A stretch of DNA of 64,000 nucleotides from JAJTFW01 sp046330075. Lineage in GTDB: Bacteria; Bacteroidota; Bacteroidia; AKYH767-A; OLB10. A model generated the notes under the pieces. The model was not told the origin of the DNA. It did no database searches and saw nothing but the letters and a program-made list of their open reading frames with translations. Of this stretch, positions 61,653 through 64,000 are shown in pieces. Positions within the stretch are counted from its first letter, which is position 1, and the number at the start of each line of letters is the position of its first letter. The position numbers and the translations under genes are program-made. The stretch is taken from NCBI GenBank assembly GCA_046330075.1, contig JAXLTL010000008.1:62001-126000 (forward strand), in the 5' to 3' direction.

Positions 61653-64000
61653 ATGAGAAGTAAATTATTAATCGGATTATTGCTCATTTTTGAATTTGCC
61701 AAGGCCGCCGACTATTACTGGGTCAACGGCCAGGGGAACTGGTATGACTTCAGCCAGCATTGGGCAACTTCCAGCGGTGGAAATATATATCACACCTCTC
61801 CTCCGGGACCGGATGATGATGTGTACTTTGATGCGAATTCGTTCAGCAATTTGCATGATACACTCATTATTGATGAAAGGACCGTGTACTGCAGATCTAT
61901 GAACTGGACGGGAGTTATGCATGAGCCGGTCATTTATTCAAATGAGATATACGGGATGACGAACCTCTATGTGTATGGTGATTTTGTGTTGGCTCCTAAT
62001 GTCATCTGGAAGGGATATAGCAGTATTTATATGTTTGGTTCCGGCAATGCACATGTGATTGCGCAATATGGAGTTAATCCTTTAGTGCCACCTTATCTCT
62101 TTACCTTTTATCTGGATCGTCCGGGCTGCGTGTGGTCATTAAACAGTCAGTTTTCTGGCGCACTGGTACTGAATGCAGGCAGTTTGCAGACAAATGGTTA
62201 TTCCATAGACGGTTATTTGGATGCAAGTGGACATAATTTTCCTGGTAACATCGGTTTCGTTGATCTTGACACATCTTCTATTACAGGTTATACTATGCTT
62301 GGAGTAACGGCAGATGTGGATAGTGCAGTGTTCTCCGGGCTTTTATCCTCTTCAGCTCCAAATCATTTCAATGTGGTTCATGTGGTTAATGGAGGATTTA
62401 CAAATTGTACAATAGAGGAGCTTCATGTTGTTTACCTTGGTGGAAATTCAACCACTATTAATAAGTTGTTTATTGAACCAAATAGTCTTTTTGTCGGGTC
62501 GTATGACGGTTGGGGTATAATTGATGCGGATTCACTGTTCGTGCATGAGCTGAATCTGAATATCGACAGGGTTTCCATAAACAGTATCACTGCAGATACT
62601 GTATTGGTTGGACCCAATGTCAGAAAATTGACTATTCAGGACACTTTGTTTATAAATGAATATATGGCTATAAATGGTGCCTGCGACAGAATGCTGAAAT
62701 TTGAAGCAGAAGATACAACGACAGGGCCAGCGGTATGCATTGTTCCGCCTGAAAATTATAGCTTTGAAAGAGTTGATTTCACAGGAATAAAACTTGTTGG
62801 AGCGGCTTCTGCCGTTGCTGTTGACTGTAAGGATAACGGAGCAAATACCGGCATCGTATTTCAGCCTTCATCGTCTCGCGTTGTTTATTGGGTGGGAGGT
62901 TCAGGTCGCTGGAACGATAATGCCCATTGGTCACTGGCTTCAGGTGGAGCCGGTGGTGCCTGCGTCCCTTTAGCAGTTGACACAATTGTATTTGATGCGA
63001 ATTCTTTCTCAACTCCGTCCGACACCGTGTTTCTGGATCAGGAGATCATTTATGCTGCAGTTATCTCCGGATCGCAGGTGTCTACTCCTGTCGTTTTTCA
63101 AAGCAATTATTACGGAGTACAGTTCATCGTAAATGGATCCTTCGAATTAGATACAATGGTGACTTTGTTTGGATATTTCAATGTTCAGCTATATAGCAAT
63201 GATCCTGGAAATAATATCAGTTTACAAACTCCACTGCATCCCGGAACTTCGTATACAGGCAGTGCCAGTATGATAATTCATGGAAGCGGAATCTGGAATC
63301 TTACCGCACCCTTTAATGTAGGGTCATTGACTCTCGAAGGTGGTACACTCAATACACATGGATTTCCTGTTTATAGCGGGATGGTTCTCCCTGATAATGA
63401 TTATGCAAAAACAGTTCAGCTGGATACTTCGGTCATTTATGGGACGCTACAAATATCAGACAGTACCAATGTTAATATAGATGCTGACAGCGCTTCTATG
63501 ATCGGTGAATTGGTATTTTCACTGGCAAGCCTGCATCTACACAGAGTGAATGCTAGTTCTATTGCTGCCTATAATTGTCAGTTTGATTCTGTTGATGTGC
63601 ATAATTTCGCAGGTAATGGCAACATAACAGGATATTGCCGATTAGGTAAATACCAAACGAATAGCTATGCTAATTATTCGATGATTTCGGGTGAACATAA
63701 CACATTTTCATATCTGGAAATTTCATCGCTGACTTCCAATTTTATTTTTGGCTTACAGGGACCCTACGATAGTTTGTGGACGGACACACTGGTTATTGAC
63801 ACTGCTCTTTCCGGTTTTCAGATGATGTCAAACTCCTATCTTGGCGTATCTGACTTTATAAAATTGAGTGGAAGCTGTAGCAATATTCTATATTTTACAG
63901 GAGAGGCAGGTACTTTATTTCAGATGCCTCCCGGATCTCATCAATTGACGCGGATGGTTTTTAAAGATGCAAAATTTGCTGGTACCGTTAGTGCAACTCA
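61653..64000 (+). CDS. Very large secreted repeat protein (3' end beyond the window)
   Basis: At least 782 residues, open from the ATG at 61653 to the window end. Signal peptide: SKLLIGLLLIFEFAKA. The motif YWVNGQGNWYDFSQHWA recurs near 410 as YWVGGSGRWNDNAHWS, a unit frequent in large Bacteroidota adhesins, each followed by DDVYFDANSFS or DTIVFDANSFS. Between them lie beta-strand-rich stretches (YLDASGHNFPGN). A T9SS sorting domain is expected at the missing C-terminus. The spacing of the two WVxGxGxW units is about 400 residues. Confidence 0.85.
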   Translation, partial: MRSKLLIGLLLIFEFAKAADYYWVNGQGNWYDFSQHWATSSGGNIYHTSPPGPDDDVYFDANSFSNLHDTLIIDERTVYCRSMNWTGVMHEPVIYSNEIYGMTNLYVYGDFVLAPNVIWKGYSSIYMFGSGNAHVIAQYGVNPLVPPYLFTFYLDRPGCVWSLNSQFSGALVLNAGSLQTNGYSIDGYLDASGHNFPGNIGFVDLDTSSITGYTMLGVTADVDSAVFSGLLSSSAPNHFNVVHVVNGGFTNCTIEELHVVYLGGNSTTINKLFIEPNSLFVGSYDGWGIIDADSLFVHELNLNIDRVSINSITADTVLVGPNVRKLTIQDTLFINEYMAINGACDRMLKFEAEDTTTGPAVCIVPPENYSFERVDFTGIKLVGAASAVAVDCKDNGANTGIVFQPSSSRVVYWVGGSGRWNDNAHWSLASGGAGGACVPLAVDTIVFDANSFSTPSDTVFLDQEIIYAAVISGSQVSTPVVFQSNYYGVQFIVNGSFELDTMVTLFGYFNVQLYSNDPGNNISLQTPLHPGTSYTGSASMIIHGSGIWNLTAPFNVGSLTLEGGTLNTHGFPVYSGMVLPDNDYAKTVQLDTSVIYGTLQISDSTNVNIDADSASMIGELVFSLASLHLHRVNASSIAAYNCQFDSVDVHNFAGNGNITGYCRLGKYQTNSYANYSMISGEHNTFSYLEISSLTSNFIFGLQGPYDSLWTDTLVIDTALSGFQMMSNSYLGVSDFIKLSGSCSNILYFTGEAGTLFQMPPGSHQLTRMVFKDAKFAGTVSAT

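Overview
The window reads as a chromosomal segment of a Bacteroidota organism (Chitinophagales/Sphingobacteriales-like, mid GC). The signs are a flexirubin-type aryl polyene cluster, secreted proteins ending in type IX secretion (T9SS) sorting domains, a periplasmic-propeller sensor kinase, TAnnTTTG-like promoter elements, and few Shine-Dalgarno sequences. No rRNA, tRNA, CRISPR array or replication origin was seen.

Region 1 (1-25163) is one long, same-strand, tightly packed biosynthetic cluster for a flexirubin-like aryl polyene pigment. A tyrosine-ammonia-lyase-like enzyme (9931) would make the 4-coumarate starter and a PaaK-like ligase (8487) would activate it. Two acyl carrier proteins (13481, 20360), matured by an AcpS-type transferase (8105), would carry the chain. 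Three complete ketosynthases (12254, 16241, 20626), a cysteine-less chain-length-factor partner (21822), a half-length KS-like protein (19723), FabG (11509) and two dehydratase-like hotdog proteins (14624, 24795) would build it. A methyltransferase (17388), a flavin halogenase-like enzyme (18482) and a CrtI-like oxidoreductase (4927) would tailor it. Acyltransferases, an MMPL exporter fused to PlsC and methyltransferase domains (1067), a LolA-like carrier (23568) and a lipoprotein (24166) would esterify and place the pigment in the outer membrane. The resorcinol genes darA/darB are not in the window; the cluster runs off the left edge.

Region 2 (25164-30817) is a mixed accessory stretch: two secreted or lipoprotein genes of unknown role, a complete IS3-family element (26950-28202) with a 4-bp target duplication that cut through the 5' end of a TIMP-like gene, then a small AraC regulator, a VOC protein, and DUF1569- and DUF1801-like proteins.

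Region 3 (30897-38469) is an N-glycan breakdown block: GH2 beta-mannosidase, GH92 alpha-mannosidase, an aspartylglucosaminidase with a Tat-type signal, and CutC.

Region 4 (38574-46819) holds two T9SS cargo proteins, a RAYT (REP-associated transposase) flanked by its palindromic repeats, a B12/radical-SAM enzyme, an L,D-transpeptidase-like protein and an acyltransferase-3 membrane protein. Region 5 (46922-52206, minus strand) holds a DEAD-box helicase and a propeller histidine kinase with its LuxR-type response regulator.

Region 6 (52571-64000) is a surface-protein locus. A two-gene module (large fibre-like protein plus a ~190-residue partner) is present twice, and the duplication extends into the 3' non-coding DNA. 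One fibre ends in an S74 intramolecular chaperone, the other in a phage-tail-collar domain. A very large secreted repeat protein runs off the right edge.
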